Source: Protonemura montana | Taxonomy: Eukaryota; Arthropoda; Insecta; Plecoptera; Nemouridae | NCBI GenBank assembly: GCA_947568835.1 | Contig: OX387607.1 | Location: 13,097,701-13,161,700, forward strand | Reading direction: 5' to 3' | DNA: 64,000 nt | Part shown: positions 1-10,730 of the stretch, one piece after another | Layout: the number at the start of each line of letters is the position of its first letter | Numbering within the stretch: the stretch's first letter is position 1 | Position numbers and translations under genes: made by a program | The notes under the pieces: model-generated | Database searches by the model: none | What the model saw: the letters and a program-made list of their open reading frames with translations, nothing else | Told to the model about the DNA's origin: nothing

Positions 1-79
1 GTCGCCGACAGAATCTGCCACCAGGTATTAAAGAGTGCCAACCCTCGGCGTCGAAGCACATCTTTCTTCTAGTCACAAG

Positions 80-3000
80 ATGGCTTCGAGTCTACTAGTT
101 CTGCTGGTGGCAGCTGCGTACGCGTGCGCGGTGGTTTACGTCGATGCCAGTGAGCTTAGTTTTATCTCTACTTTGACTTTGTTCGGGAAATGTATCTGTT
201 TATGTCTAGCCACTCTTTCCCACTGAAAAGAAACTTTAAGGTACCCTTTACGCACCATCTTAGCTCTTTTCTAATCTGTTTTTTTTTGTGGTGCTAGACT
301 TTATTCCGTGCAATTGTAGCCTGTACACCGATGCGAGGTATCTGGTCCAAACTCTATAACAGATTTCTTACCCCATCCATAACAAGAGTGTTGTATACAA
401 TATAACTACTTTAATCCTTGTTGGCAAGTGAAGTCTAGACAATATGGCAATCCATATCAGGCTAAATATGTCCCTATTTCAATTGAAACTTAAATTAACG
501 CTAACTTATAATTCCCCTGGTCATGGGACAGAAGTTATTCCTTCCAGTACCAACCTAATCTAACCTTCACACAGACGCGCCGGACTCCTGCTTTGGTTCG
601 CTCGGCTGTTTCTCCAACGGCGCCCCGTGGACGACCCTCCTGCGGCCAATACCGCCGCCCAAGTCTCCTGACTTTATCGACACCCAGTACTACCTGTTCA
701 CCCGAAATGCGCCCGACAGGTTCGGACTGAGAGAAATTAAACGTGGTTCATGATCTTGTTGTCTCTGTCTTGTGACGTTAAGTTTCAAAGATGAACACTA
801 CAACCATTAAATTTATACGCGTAGTTTGCTAACTTCTGTAAACTCGGTCAGTGTCCATTGCTGACCTCGTGCTGTTTGCAGATTTACCGTGGCGCACCCT
901 GCCGATGGCGTCTACAGTGTCGCTGGTTCGGACTTTGACGGCAGTAGGCCAACAATCGTCATAATCCACGGCTTCACTCAAAACTCCAACAGGACGTCGA
1001 TCATGGCCTTGAAGAACGCTGTCGTTGCCAAGGTGATTTCACTCAAATACTATTTTCTTACTAGAGGAGCCTCTAGCAGTTCAAGGAATTGGTCACTTCT
1101 GTTTAGTACTAGGGACTTGTTTTTTTTTGCAAATTTTCCATTGTTTCTCGACTTTCCAACGTCAGTGCTTTACCCGTCCATCCCCTCCCCTCGTGTACCT
1201 ACAATACAACTGACACGCATGTCTTGACACGCAGTTTGACGCCAACGTGATTGTCGTGGACTGGGGCAAAGGCTCGACAGACTCCGGCTACTTCAACGTC
1301 GTCGCCAACACCCGCGTCGTCGCCGCTACCACCATCCAGTGAGTGCACCCTTTTCTTTTTTGCAATCTTAATCAATCTTTTTCCGAGCAGATGCCGTGTA
1401 GATTTAATCAAAGTCTACTTTGAGTGGACAACCCGTCGCCAACCCAGTATGCTAGGAACCAGGCTATAAAATAAGCTCCTATCAGGGCTGTTCCCATCTC
1501 GTGTTCTTTGGTCTAGAATGTGGTACCACTTCTTATTGAGCACATCTCTTGTTACCATTACGATGTCTTCAAAGCTTTACAAATCCATGGTTACCTACAT
1601 TAAACTTCTATACCCTGGTGAATGTCTGCAGGCTTTTGAGGTACCTGATTGTCGAAAGGGGCGTGTCCGTTGCTAGAGTGCACTTGATTGGCTTCAGCTT
1701 GGGCGCTCATATTAGCGGCTACGTGGGCAAAGCAATCTCAAACATCGGACGCATCAGTGGTAAGCCAACGATACCGTCGCCAGAGGGCATTAAAAACGGG
1801 AAACTAGCTGATAGCTCAAAAAGTTCGCTATGGTATATGTAAATTTGTAAAAGTATATAGCTACTAGCTAGTATACTACGTTATAAAGTGTTGGGGACTT
1901 GGTTCGCTATCGTTCAGTGTGTGCTATTGAACCACAATTGCGTGGGATACACGACTGAAACGCGAGTAGGTACATATCCGCAAAGGTCGATCGATATTTG
2001 ATAATATCAACTGACATTGGCTCATGGCATGGTGAATCTTTGGAAATTGTTTCGCTCTTCAAGTTGGGACAAAAAGTCCCCAAGCGTTGCTTAGGAGGTG
2101 TTTACAGTTTTACTGGGTTTCACTGACATGACGATTGTATTCAGCCTTGGACGCCGCCCAACTCGGCTTCGAGGGCAATGAAAAGGCCGTGCGTCTCGAC
2201 ACCGCCGACGCAGTCTTCATCGACGCCATCCACACCAACGGTCTACCCACCATTCCGTTAGGTGGCTTCGGCTACATAGGTCCCGTCGGTCATGTCGACT
2301 TTTTCGTCAACGGGGGTTGGAACCAGCCCGGATGTGTGAGCGGTCTCATGCCCAATTTCACCAACTTAGCTGAACTTGGGACTACCCAGCTAAGCGGCAA
2401 GTTTACTTTTCACGCTTTGATCTTTTTTTGCTGTTATTGGACCTGCCATTAGCTATAGCAGGTAAGTGGTTAAACCATATCTGACAGACATACATCGGTT
2501 ACAGAAGGCAGATAGAATAGGAAGTATTGCAAGGCTTACGATTTTGGTGGAGTCTGCTTGGAAAATAAAACGAGGTGGTAAAGCTCATCAGATTTCCGTT
2601 GGCTCGTGAATTTTCCCAGATTTCCACCAGAATTCATAAAATCTGGTCGTTGTGAAGGGCAAAAAATGAATTGAGAAAGTGTGACAGAACATTTTCAAAA
2701 TCATACAAAAAATCACAAATTTAAAAAAAAAATCACTGAACGGTATGATTAAATTGGCAAATCACAGTGAGCCTCTGCCATGAAATACAAGGGGCGTAGT
2801 GTATCTTGAAATTTTTGACATGTGTTTTGACACGCAGCTATCAAGACGTTCATAAAGTGCCCACACAATCGCGCGCTGCTGCTGTTCACGGCGTCGTTGG
2901 CCGAGCCAAACTGTCGCTTCTGGGGACGGCGGAAGGCGAACGTCTGGCAGAGGGCGCTCAGGTGAGAACACGATTGCTTGGTTGCAAGGAATCACATTAA

Positions 3001-3888
3001 CACCTTTCGAAGAACTAGTCTGGTTGGGTGCGGCAACCCCTGCTTGGAAACATGGTGCGCGTAGTTAACTCTGTTCGGTGTACCGTTGTCTCTGCTGTGT
3101 TCTATGGTAAATCCATTGGTTTTAAGATAAGAGGAAATCAGGAGGCCCTTTGTTCGATCCGTCTCATGTGTCAATATTTCAGCTAGTTTCAACTTAAACT
3201 GTGTTGCTTACTAACATACCTACCTAACTCCTTCCCGTCGGAACAGTGTTGTGCAGTGCAGTGCAATGCACTCTTTTGTAAAGCCTAATCATCAATTCTG
3301 ACAGCTGACATGTTTCAGAGGTGAAATTTGACTCATAAAACTCATGAATAAGTACCTATTGTTTGGATTTGATGCACTAGTTGGGTTCGCAAGCAAATTT
3401 GTCCCAGCGTTTGGGATCAACAAAGCAGAGCTTACGTTTACCCACGGAGTTCCAATCAGCCAATCACAGACGATGTTTCCAGATTTTTATGTGTTGTCAC
3501 CATGGAGCTAACTACGTTACCCCTAAATCGATGCTTAAACTCAGCTTAGTAGATCTGGCCTCTGATGTCCAGATTAATATAGAAGCGAAAATTTCGAAAA
3601 AAAATAGTACAAAAAATGAAAATAAGTTGGACCGATTTATATTCTCAAATTCATGCCGTGTGACTTTTGATCTTTGCCCCTGACAGTGCGATGACCTGGG
3701 AGTGGAGCTCGAACTTGTGGCCTACCACTTGCGACAAGACGTCGTGCTCTGTAATGGGCTTCGACTCGGTCCACTTCCCAGCGCGTGGCTCCTTCGAAGT
3801 CGTCACTTCAGAGACGTCGCCTTACTGCAGTGAGTTCCCAGCGTCACGTGGCCGTGACTCGGGAAGTCAGAGATTACCAATCTCGTGA
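80..3888 (+). CDS. secreted neutral lipase, pancreatic-lipase family
   Basis: Eight exons: 80-149, 575-719, 882-1032, 1235-1338, 1632-1759, 2145-2342, 2838-2961, 3687-3888; 373 residues. Start at 80 gives a hydrophobic signal peptide (MASSLLVLLVAAAYACA). Exon 2 carries the family N-terminal motif CFGSLGCFSNGAPW and FIDTQYYLFTR. Then come IIHGFT (oxyanion region), the nucleophile elbow GFSLG (Ser ~179), Asp ~202 in LDAAQ and His ~275 in CPHNRA, so the Ser-Asp-His triad is complete. The Asp-His spacing (~73) is shorter than in classical pancreatic lipase, suggesting a short lid. The C-terminal block CSVMGF...SPYC is also typical. Likely hydrolyses acylglycerols or phospholipids outside the cell. 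The exon 6 donor is uncertain: GTGAGC at 2336 and GTTTAC at 2401 look better than the GT at 2343, but only 2343 keeps frame with the canonical acceptor before 2838. Substrate is not readable from the sequence. Confidence 0.85.
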
Positions 3889-3907
3889 TCCCGCTCCTTT
3901 GCGGGGA

Positions 3908-3915
3908 CAAATAAA
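3908..3915 (+). promoter_or_regulatory. polyadenylation signal of the lipase gene
   Basis: An AATAAA hexamer lies about 20 bases after the stop codon at 3886-3888, fitting the 3' end of the lipase transcript and supporting exon 8 as the terminal exon. Confidence 0.55.
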
Positions 3916-3929
3916 CAACAAATAGCTGT

Positions 3930-4846
3930 TGAGCTAAGCATCGGTTTTACAGTGGTCCATTGGATAAGAAACAGACCGTTAAACGAAAAAAATATATCTT
4001 TTGATTGGGCTGTTGCTATACAAATAATAAATTAACGGTCTGATAGATCCTTAACGGGCCAATGATAAACCAGCCCTTAATTAAATAATAATTCTTGCCA
4101 TTTCTTTTGCAGATCCGGACGTTAAATCTGATGCCGTCATGACCCCTTTCTTCACTGCATAAACCCAGAAAAAATTGTCCAGATTTTCTCGCCCCAGTGT
4201 CAATTGCCAAATCAGAGACACGTGCATCTTGGACGGAACATCTTTGGCTGGAAAACGGCGCATCAATTGAATATAAAACGTACAACCAAATTACTTCTTG
4301 TGAATTGTTTTATTACTTCAAAATAATTAACTATCTGTAACAGATTTAAGGTTAATCCGGAAAAACTGTGGGTTCAAAAGCTTACATATAAATAATGGGT
4401 GTATTCAACCAATCTAAATATTAGCAAAACTATTTAGAGAAATAGGTATTGCTTTACACTCTATGTACACATTTTTGTGGTACAAATTACAAAAATATAA
4501 ATAGTTTTTCTTGATCTGCTTTCATCAGCCAGGCGTTTAATTATTTTCTATAAGATGTAATGTGATCTAAGTATAATCAATAAGCAGAAAAAATTATATC
4601 CTCCGGTGTCATATTTGTTTTTACTTTGATGTATTAAGTCGACATTTTCAAAGTTTTCACATAATTTCTTCGAGTCTGTGTGCTACAAACAATTTGTGAG
4701 GTTTGAAACCTCACAAATGTGTAAGATGTGCTAAAATATCGCCCAGAAATGTAGCCTAACGCGTCACATGACTTCTCATGCAGGCTTAAAACTTAATAAG
4801 CCTTCAAACTTGCTTTTTAAATTTCGCAAGCAAATCCTAGAACGAG
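3930..4846. other. intergenic, AT-rich, no gene seen
   Basis: Between the lipase 3' end and the ankyrin ORF. The short open frames here show no domain or conserved motif. The only notable structure is a perfect palindrome at 4692-4718. Confidence 0.5.
4692..4718. repeat. perfect 27-bp palindrome
   Basis: Arms ATTTGTGAGGTTT and AAACCTCACAAAT flank one central G at 4705, with no mismatch. It lies ~130 bases beyond the stop codon of the minus-strand ankyrin ORF, so it would form a stem in that transcript's 3' UTR if transcription reaches it. Confidence 0.8.
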
Positions 4847-6295
4847 TCACATCCATATTTTATTATCTAATTTCAAAATAATATCTCTGCGATGGTTGTA
4901 TATTACTTTCCTACACTCCGACCCCGCCATGTCAAACGCCGTCATGCCATCCTTGTTTGTCATATTGATATAGTCCAGCGCACTTATGGCTTCTTTCTCT
5001 GCGTCGAAGCTGACCAATATCTCTTTCACAACATACCGGTGGCCTCTGGTTGCCGCTGCCATCAACGGCGTTTCACCAGCGCGATTCACTTGAGACAACT
5101 TTCCGCCTACTTTGATTAAACACTCCACCGAACCCAAACATCCGCCCCATGCCCCACAAAACAACACGCTGTCCCCGTCGTTGTCGCACGAGTTGACAAA
5201 ATCAGACCGTTCAGCCTCAGGCAGCGCCTCGAGTAACGCTATTACCACGCCGTCGTTTGCACATTCCGCGGCCAAATGCAACGGAGTGCTGTTGTGGTCG
5301 TCGCGGCTTCGTGTTTCGCCACCCTGGCTGATCAGGAATCTAACAGCGTCAACATCATTGTTTTTTGCCACATAGTGCATCGCAGTTCTTCCGTCGTTGC
5401 TTGCCATGTTTATGTAATGCTGTAGACTCATGCATTCTCTTTCTGCGTTGAATACGTGACACAAATGACTGACAACATTCTGATAACTTCTGACCACAGC
5501 TAAAATCAACGGTGAGTTTCCATCACAACACCTCTGAGACAATTTGCAGCCAGCCTGGGTTAAAAGTTCAACGCAATCCAAACATCCTCCATCTACGGCG
5601 TAATGCAAAACACTGAGCCTATCGTTGTCACAACTGTTCACAGTAGCAGTTCGGTCAGAATCATCCAGAGCTTCGAGTATAAGTTTCACTGAGCTCGGAC
5701 ATTTGTACCAAGCTGCCATATGCAGTAGGGTTCTGTTTTCATGGCCACGGCTGCGTATGTCACCGCCATGACTGATCAGTAAGCTGATGGTGTCTGTCTG
5801 ACCGTTCCATGCAGCGTAGTGTAGAGCAGTCATTCCGTAATTGTCAGTCACATTTATGTAGTCGCGCTTGCTCACGCATTCTATTCCTGCGTTAAATCTT
5901 GTTAGCAAAAATCTTACCATTTTGTGGTTACCAGTATACGCAGCTGTCATCAACGGAGTCATTCCGTCTTTATTCCCTTGAGACAACTTGCCGCCGGTCT
6001 GGAGAAGAAAGTCAGCGGATTCCAAGCAACCCACGCTTACTGCGGTGTTCAAAGCGCTGTCTCCATTTTTGTCGCGAGAGTTCACGGCACCAGCTCGATC
6101 CGCCTCGTCCAAAGCTTCTAACAAAACCCTGACTGCGCCAGGGTCTTGCCGCCTAGCCGCCATATGCAACGGAGTCCTGTTCCGGCCATCTCTGATTTGC
6201 GAGTCACCGCCCTCATTGATCAGAACGCTGACAACATCTGTGTAACCGTGTATGGTAGCGTAATGGATTGCAGTTCGTCCACTATTGTCCGCTAT
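4847..6295 (-). CDS. ankyrin-repeat protein or gene fragment (three super-modules)
   Basis: The frame is open from 6295 to the stop at 4847. The first ATG is at 6163 (438 residues), but the ankyrin pattern continues 42 codons upstream of it to 6289, so the real start has probably been lost or lies in a missing 5' exon. Recognisable repeats show TALHYA, TPLHMAA, LLEAL, VNSCDNDGDS, GGKLSQ and TPLMAA cores. They form a higher-order unit of 148-149 residues present three times (about 6289-5846, 5845-5399 and 5398-4952), followed by the start of a fourth unit that ends in an unrelated basic tail. No catalytic or DNA-binding domain is visible, so function beyond protein binding cannot be said. A splice acceptor (CAATAG) at about 6285 would be compatible with an upstream exon. 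A broken retroelement begins ~40 bases upstream. Confidence 0.65.
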   Translation of the reverse strand: MADNSGRTAIHYATIHGYTDVVSVLINEGGDSQIRDGRNRTPLHMAARRQDPGAVRVLLEALDEADRAGAVNSRDKNGDSALNTAVSVGCLESADFLLQTGGKLSQGNKDGMTPLMTAAYTGNHKMVRFLLTRFNAGIECVSKRDYINVTDNYGMTALHYAAWNGQTDTISLLISHGGDIRSRGHENRTLLHMAAWYKCPSSVKLILEALDDSDRTATVNSCDNDRLSVLHYAVDGGCLDCVELLTQAGCKLSQRCCDGNSPLILAVVRSYQNVVSHLCHVFNAERECMSLQHYINMASNDGRTAMHYVAKNNDVDAVRFLISQGGETRSRDDHNSTPLHLAAECANDGVVIALLEALPEAERSDFVNSCDNDGDSVLFCGAWGGCLGSVECLIKVGGKLSQVNRAGETPLMAAATRGHRYVVKEILVSFDAEKEAISALDYINMTNKDGMTAFDMAGSECRKVIYNHRRDIILKLDNKIWM

Positions 6296-6308
6296 TTATT
6301 ATAGCGGA
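6288..6308. repeat. short inverted repeat at the ankyrin 5' break
   Basis: TCCGCTAT and ATAGCGGA are perfect 8-bp arms around TTATT. They lie where the ankyrin frame stops and the retroelement fragment begins, so they may mark the junction. Confidence 0.55.
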
Positions 6309-6325
6309 TATTATGTAACTATTAT

Positions 6326-6760
6326 GTAACTTCAGCACAGCAAAACTTGTTTATTTTGCATATGTCCATTCCAATCTCCTATATGGAATAGTCTTGTGGG
6401 GTCACTCACCACACATTATTAAATTGTTTCGACTACAGAAGAGGGCCATCAAATACCTGGCTAATGCAAGCTATGAGCCGACAAATCCAGGAGTATATTT
6501 TAAAGATTCGACTAAGCCACTTTTTATAAAATATGGAATTATGACATTACCATGCTTATACATTTTTACTATTGTGATGTATGTTATTAATAATAAGTGT
6601 TTAACCAAAGAAAGTAATGACAAACACCACGATTATACATTAAGGGCAAAGAATAACTTATATGACTTAACAACAATACATTACAGAAAAGGACCTATTG
6701 CATACATGCAATTGAAAGCGACAGTAAAATGATGTTTTTTTTTCCACTCTTTACTTTTTT
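6326..6760 (+). mobile_element. 3' end of a non-LTR retrotransposon (jockey/CR1-like RT C-terminus)
   Basis: An open frame ending at 6732 reads through the conserved thumb region of non-LTR reverse transcriptases: YFAYVHSNLLYGIVLWG, then LQKRAIKYL and IMTLPCLYIF. The catalytic palm, endonuclease and ORF1 are absent, so this is a dead 5'-truncated copy. It inserted or broke beside the ankyrin ORF. Confidence 0.75.
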
Positions 6761-7153
6761 TACTGTTCGACTGCTTTAATGGAGTTGTCTTTATTAAATC
6801 GTTGAGGTTGTGTAGATTTGTATGTGGTTTTGACTTTTGAATCCCAATATTGTTGCTCTATTCTGAATCCTGATGTCATGAAAACTGGACTTCCGCGTTC
6901 GCGGCCCTCGACAGGATGTCGTTCGTAAAAAAAATTAAATACACCAGGCGTTTGTAAACTCGATTCAATGTTTCTCAGAACACACCACAAGCTTCCTGTG
7001 AAGACGGGTCACTCACTTCACACACCCTCTCTCCGCGAGATTGGCCACTGGAGATTTTATGCAGGGAAATGTTCGTAAACCGGTGTTCCCAAATCCACGA
7101 TGAAAAGTCCCATCGATCAAACATCTTGTTTCTTATATCAGCAAAATTTAGAA

Positions 7154-7159
7154 TTTATT
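7154..7159 (-). promoter_or_regulatory. polyadenylation signal of CHMP5
   Basis: TTTATT on the plus strand (AATAAA on the transcript), about 95 bases past the CHMP5 stop codon. Confidence 0.5.
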
Positions 7160-7253
7160 ATTTTCTATCAACATAATAGTTTTCATAGCAGTCATCTTGG
7201 TAAAATACCTCTATTTTTACGTGGTCTCTGCATTGCAAACATGGATGGCCTCA

Positions 7254-9177
7254 CTAGTTGCTTGGCACGCTGGGCAAGCCGAACTCGTCGATCAAAATAG
7301 CGTCGTCGGTGCGCACACTTGCTTCACCGGGCTCGCGGTCTGGAGCGGGGGGAGCTCGTTCGGCGCGGTCCAGATAGGTGGTGTCGTCATCCAGGCAGAC
7401 CTCGTCGCCCAACGCCTCCAGTTCCGCCTCCAGCTCATCCTCGTCAACTTCAGGCGTGTTGTAGCCACGTGCCAGTGCATCCTGCACCTCGTCGGCGGAC
7501 TCGAGCAGGTCGGCTAGATCGTCCTGCATGTCCTGGATTCGAAGAGGAGGTGCTGATTCGATGAGATCCATTGGGAGTTTGATTGATTGATTGATTGATT
7601 GATTACTGGTGCTAAACGACGCGCTGTTTTGACATCTGACCATGTTGCACTGGTCTAATAGCGTCGGTGGATGATGATGATGAGGATGATGATGAAGCTG
7701 ACCTAGGCTAGAAAGAAGGATGGGAAACCCGGTGCTGGTATATAGACTACTCTTGTCAAAATCATCAAAGGGACCACCGGCTTAGCATTCCTTTTGTATA
7801 GAAGGTACGACGCGAACAACAGGATTCCTCCACAAATCCATGCTGTCGAGAGGTTGATAAGCGAGGCGAATGAAGTTGCTGTACTAACTTTCATCCCTCC
7901 AACCTCTCTCCCAAACTCATTAATTCATGTCGGCGCAAATAGCCAAGCCGCTACCGCGCCGTGAAACCGAACAACCATCATCATCATTATCATCATCATC
8001 ATCATCATCATCATCTTTATCAACAGTAATAATCATCTCTTGACTGAATGCCTAATGGTTCTACGGTACATGTCGTTGCTGCAAACCAGATCAAGCCCGT
8101 ACAGTACCTCAATTGCATCGATGTTTATCTTCTTCAATTCTTTACCCATTTGTTTGGCACCGGCTTTCATGGCATCAACAGTTGTGCCAGTGTCTTTCAA
8201 CGTCTCATAGGCAAAGTTGGTTTGTTCCATGTTGCAGACCTGTTGCCGTAAGTTGTTGGATTGATGATCATAGCTAAAAAAAATTAAAATTACAGTTAAA
8301 TGATTTTTTCAGAACCATTTGTTTCATCAGTTGTAAGGTCAAACATTTGTAAGTATAAGCACATTAAAAAAGTGTGTTTTTGCAGTTGTACAAGAAGCAG
8401 AATCGTTTGGAACACAAAAGATTCCGATCCAGTGTTTCAAACGCTTCATAAAATACGTGGAAATAACAATTAGTACAAGTGCAACGCTTGAAACCAACAT
8501 TTTCCGCTGTTTCAAAATTCGCATTGCTTTTTGTTTCACAGCTTCCTTCGCTGGGCCGTCTCGCATTTTCTTCATCTGATCTTTATATTTGACGAGCTCG
8601 GCGTCTAAACGGGCGATTTTCTTTTCCACTGAGTCAGCACGTCCGTTCACCTGTACCCAGAGTTATTTGATTCATTGATTGATGTGATAAGGCTTAACGG
8701 AGTACTGTTTTGACAACGGGCCCTGCGGCACTGATCTAGCTACGAGTGGTTGATGATGAGGGTATAATGAAATAACCTAGCATAGAAGGGGGGAGGAAAA
8801 ACACGGTGTCGGTTTGTAGCCTACACCTATCGAAGAGCACCAAAGGTGCAGCTGGCTTAATGTCGCTTCAGAAGAGCGGTATAACTCGAGCAACAGGATT
8901 CCTCGACAAATCCATGTGGCCAAGAGGTTAATAAGCAAGACAAAGTTTTCTCCAACCTCTCTGTATCTGAATAATCACCCATCCAAATCCTGATCCAGCG
9001 CAGTGCCGTTAATCTAACGTGAATGGGAGTTTCTATTAATTCAAACCACTAAAAATACTGCATAATGCGAGCCACACCGGGGTCCGTACAAAAACTTGTT
9101 TCACTAACACTATCAATGCAACTGTTGATATCCGGTGATGGATCTTTCTCCTTCGACAGTCCCAGTACTCGTTTCAT
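7254..9177 (-). CDS. CHMP5: charged multivesicular body protein 5 (ESCRT-III)
   Basis: Four exons: 9177-9109, 8650-8499, 8273-8108, 7532-7254; phases agree and give 221 residues, close to the ~219 of vertebrate CHMP5. Residues 1-23 are the short basic N-terminus ([11 protein letters not shown], then NSCID). Exon 2 holds the first helix ([20 protein letters not shown], basic [12 protein letters not shown]). Exon 3 has [23 protein letters not shown]. Exon 4 has the acidic helix ([20 protein letters not shown]) and the C-terminus VDEFGLP-like [16 protein letters not shown]5 binds LIP5/VTA1 and acts late in multivesicular body sorting with Vps4, in the cytosol at endosomes. All introns are GT-AG. 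Introns 1 and 3 hold minus-oriented SINE copies. An apparent KQRKM at the exon 2 edge is intron read-through; spliced, that codon is Ile. Confidence 0.95.
7578..7925 (-). mobile_element. 5S-derived SINE family, body and 3' part
   Basis: Body shared with other copies: GTTTTGACATCTG, CACTGGTCTAAT, the GATGATGATGA tract, ATCCATGCTGTCGAGAGG. The 5S-like head is missing, so the copy is truncated at its 5' end. Its 3' end is a (GATT)n tract at about 7580-7605, next to the acceptor of CHMP5 exon 4. Confidence 0.7.
7977..8030. repeat. (CAT)n microsatellite
   Basis: About 45 bases of near-perfect CAT/ATC triplets inside CHMP5 intron 3. Confidence 0.8.
8665..9035 (-). mobile_element. 5S-derived SINE, diverged copy
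   Basis: In CHMP5 intron 1. It keeps GTTTTGACAACGGGCC, GCGGCACTGATCTAG, the GAGGGG block, the AACAGGATTCCTC segment and a decayed head (CACCCATCCAAATCCTGATCC). The tail is an ATTG-rich tract near 8660-8685. Confidence 0.65.
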
Positions 9178-10730
9178 GTTTCACGGAAGGTTACACAAAA
9201 TTTAGACGGGTTTCTAAAATTCTCAACTGGAGCTTCTAACAGTGTGATTGATTGGTGCCATGACTAAAATATGTACAGGACAATTTTTAGTGTTAACAAA
9301 ACATAAGGAAAAATATATAATTTTACTAAATAAAAAAAACAAAGACACACAGATCAAAATCCAAACGATTGATTGTGTCACAGCCCTCGAAAAATTGACA
9401 TTTCAAGGTTTCACAATATGCAAATTGTATCAAGAACGCCTTGGCGTAGTATGCTGATGATTTCTGTTTACTTGATGATGAGGCTATGATAATTTATCTG
9501 TGAAATTATTCAAACATACTTACCAGGGTATAGTTATAGGGTTTTAGACCATAAACGTCTATGGAAAGATTGCCCTGTAGATGTCTTTGATGTAGATATC
9601 CCTGAAAAACAGACTAACCCGCAGTACAAACAAGTAGAATGTATTGCCTATCTTCTAGGCTGCAAAAGTTGGGGAAATTGACGGCTATCCCTCCGCAAGG
9701 AAAAGCGTTTTTTTTTTGGATGAAGGATAATGGCTAAATCTATTTAGAGCTAAAAAAAATGGGACTGCACATGATTGAAGAGTGAAAATATTTTTTTTTT
9801 TATTTATTTAGACTACAGTGGACGGATCGGTTTCATAACAAGTTCCCACATCCCAACATAATTCACGCTTTTACTTACCTTCATTTACCTAAGCCTACAT
9901 TTAATCTTATTTTAAATTGCAAATGCTTGCAATGCGCGGGGTATTTAATTATTATGAACACTGTAACTGTCTCAAAAATTGGTGCCCAAACGGGTAATAG
10001 TGTTCATAATAATAAAATACCTTAGCCTACTTTTAATTTCAGTGCACTATGTCCTTTTTAAAACAGATGTATACTCACACTACCCTGAACAATAAAAAAA
10101 AAAGAAGTTAAATGCCTAATTCATTTAGCTAAGGCTGGAGATGTAAATTGATTGATTTATAGCAACACAGCACCGTCATCAAATCCTAGCACGTTATAAT
10201 TGCATTTTCATTTATGGTCTACACTGTAAATATTTTTTTCATTCTTTTGTGGCTTTTTTCAATCTGATCACATGGCCACACATTAGGTATGCAACAAACA
10301 GTTCCTGGTGAACAAAGCCCTGGCATGTGTTTCCAGCGCTTACGTTAAGAGTACTTCCGTGAAATCCAAACTGCAACACAAGGTTGTGGTATCGGCATAT
10401 TCTGTCAGGTAGCGCTAGCATCAGCCGTTTTAACACACTCCAACATACGATCTTGATCTTGAAATGAAAAGATAGGTAGACAGATAGATGAATTAAGTTT
10501 GTTAACCTCTGTTAAATTATGAAATTAAAATTCTTGGCTGTTAAAAACACCAGCGACATTGCTGTGTGTTTTGCCAGGCATCATTTGGAAATCACAATGA
10601 GGTCCTTTCCTATGAGAAACGGTACCCTAACCTAATAACCTAACCCGAGAAACAGACTGGAACAGATTTTTGACAACTCTTGCAAGATAAACATTGCCTC
10701 GTTTGCTTCAAATTCCCAAACGCATCTACA
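9178..10730. other. intergenic between CHMP5 and TTC21B
   Basis: No supported gene. A 69-codon open frame at 9248-9457 (+) has no recognisable motif. The stretch is AT-rich and contains the hairpin at 9940-10021. The CHMP5 promoter should lie just above 9177. Confidence 0.45.
9940..10021. repeat. hairpin with ~23-bp inverted arms
   Basis: GGTATTTAATTATTATGAAC and the reverse complement of GTTCATAATAATAAAATACC pair with one mismatch and enclose ~35 bases. It could be a very small non-autonomous element or a hairpin. Confidence 0.6.

Noticed and set aside
8456..8500. Hydrophobic tail on CHMP5 exon 2 suggesting a membrane anchor
   Set aside because: It is read-through into the intron; the donor GTTGGT at 8498 and the exon 3 acceptor restore the standard CHMP5 sequence.
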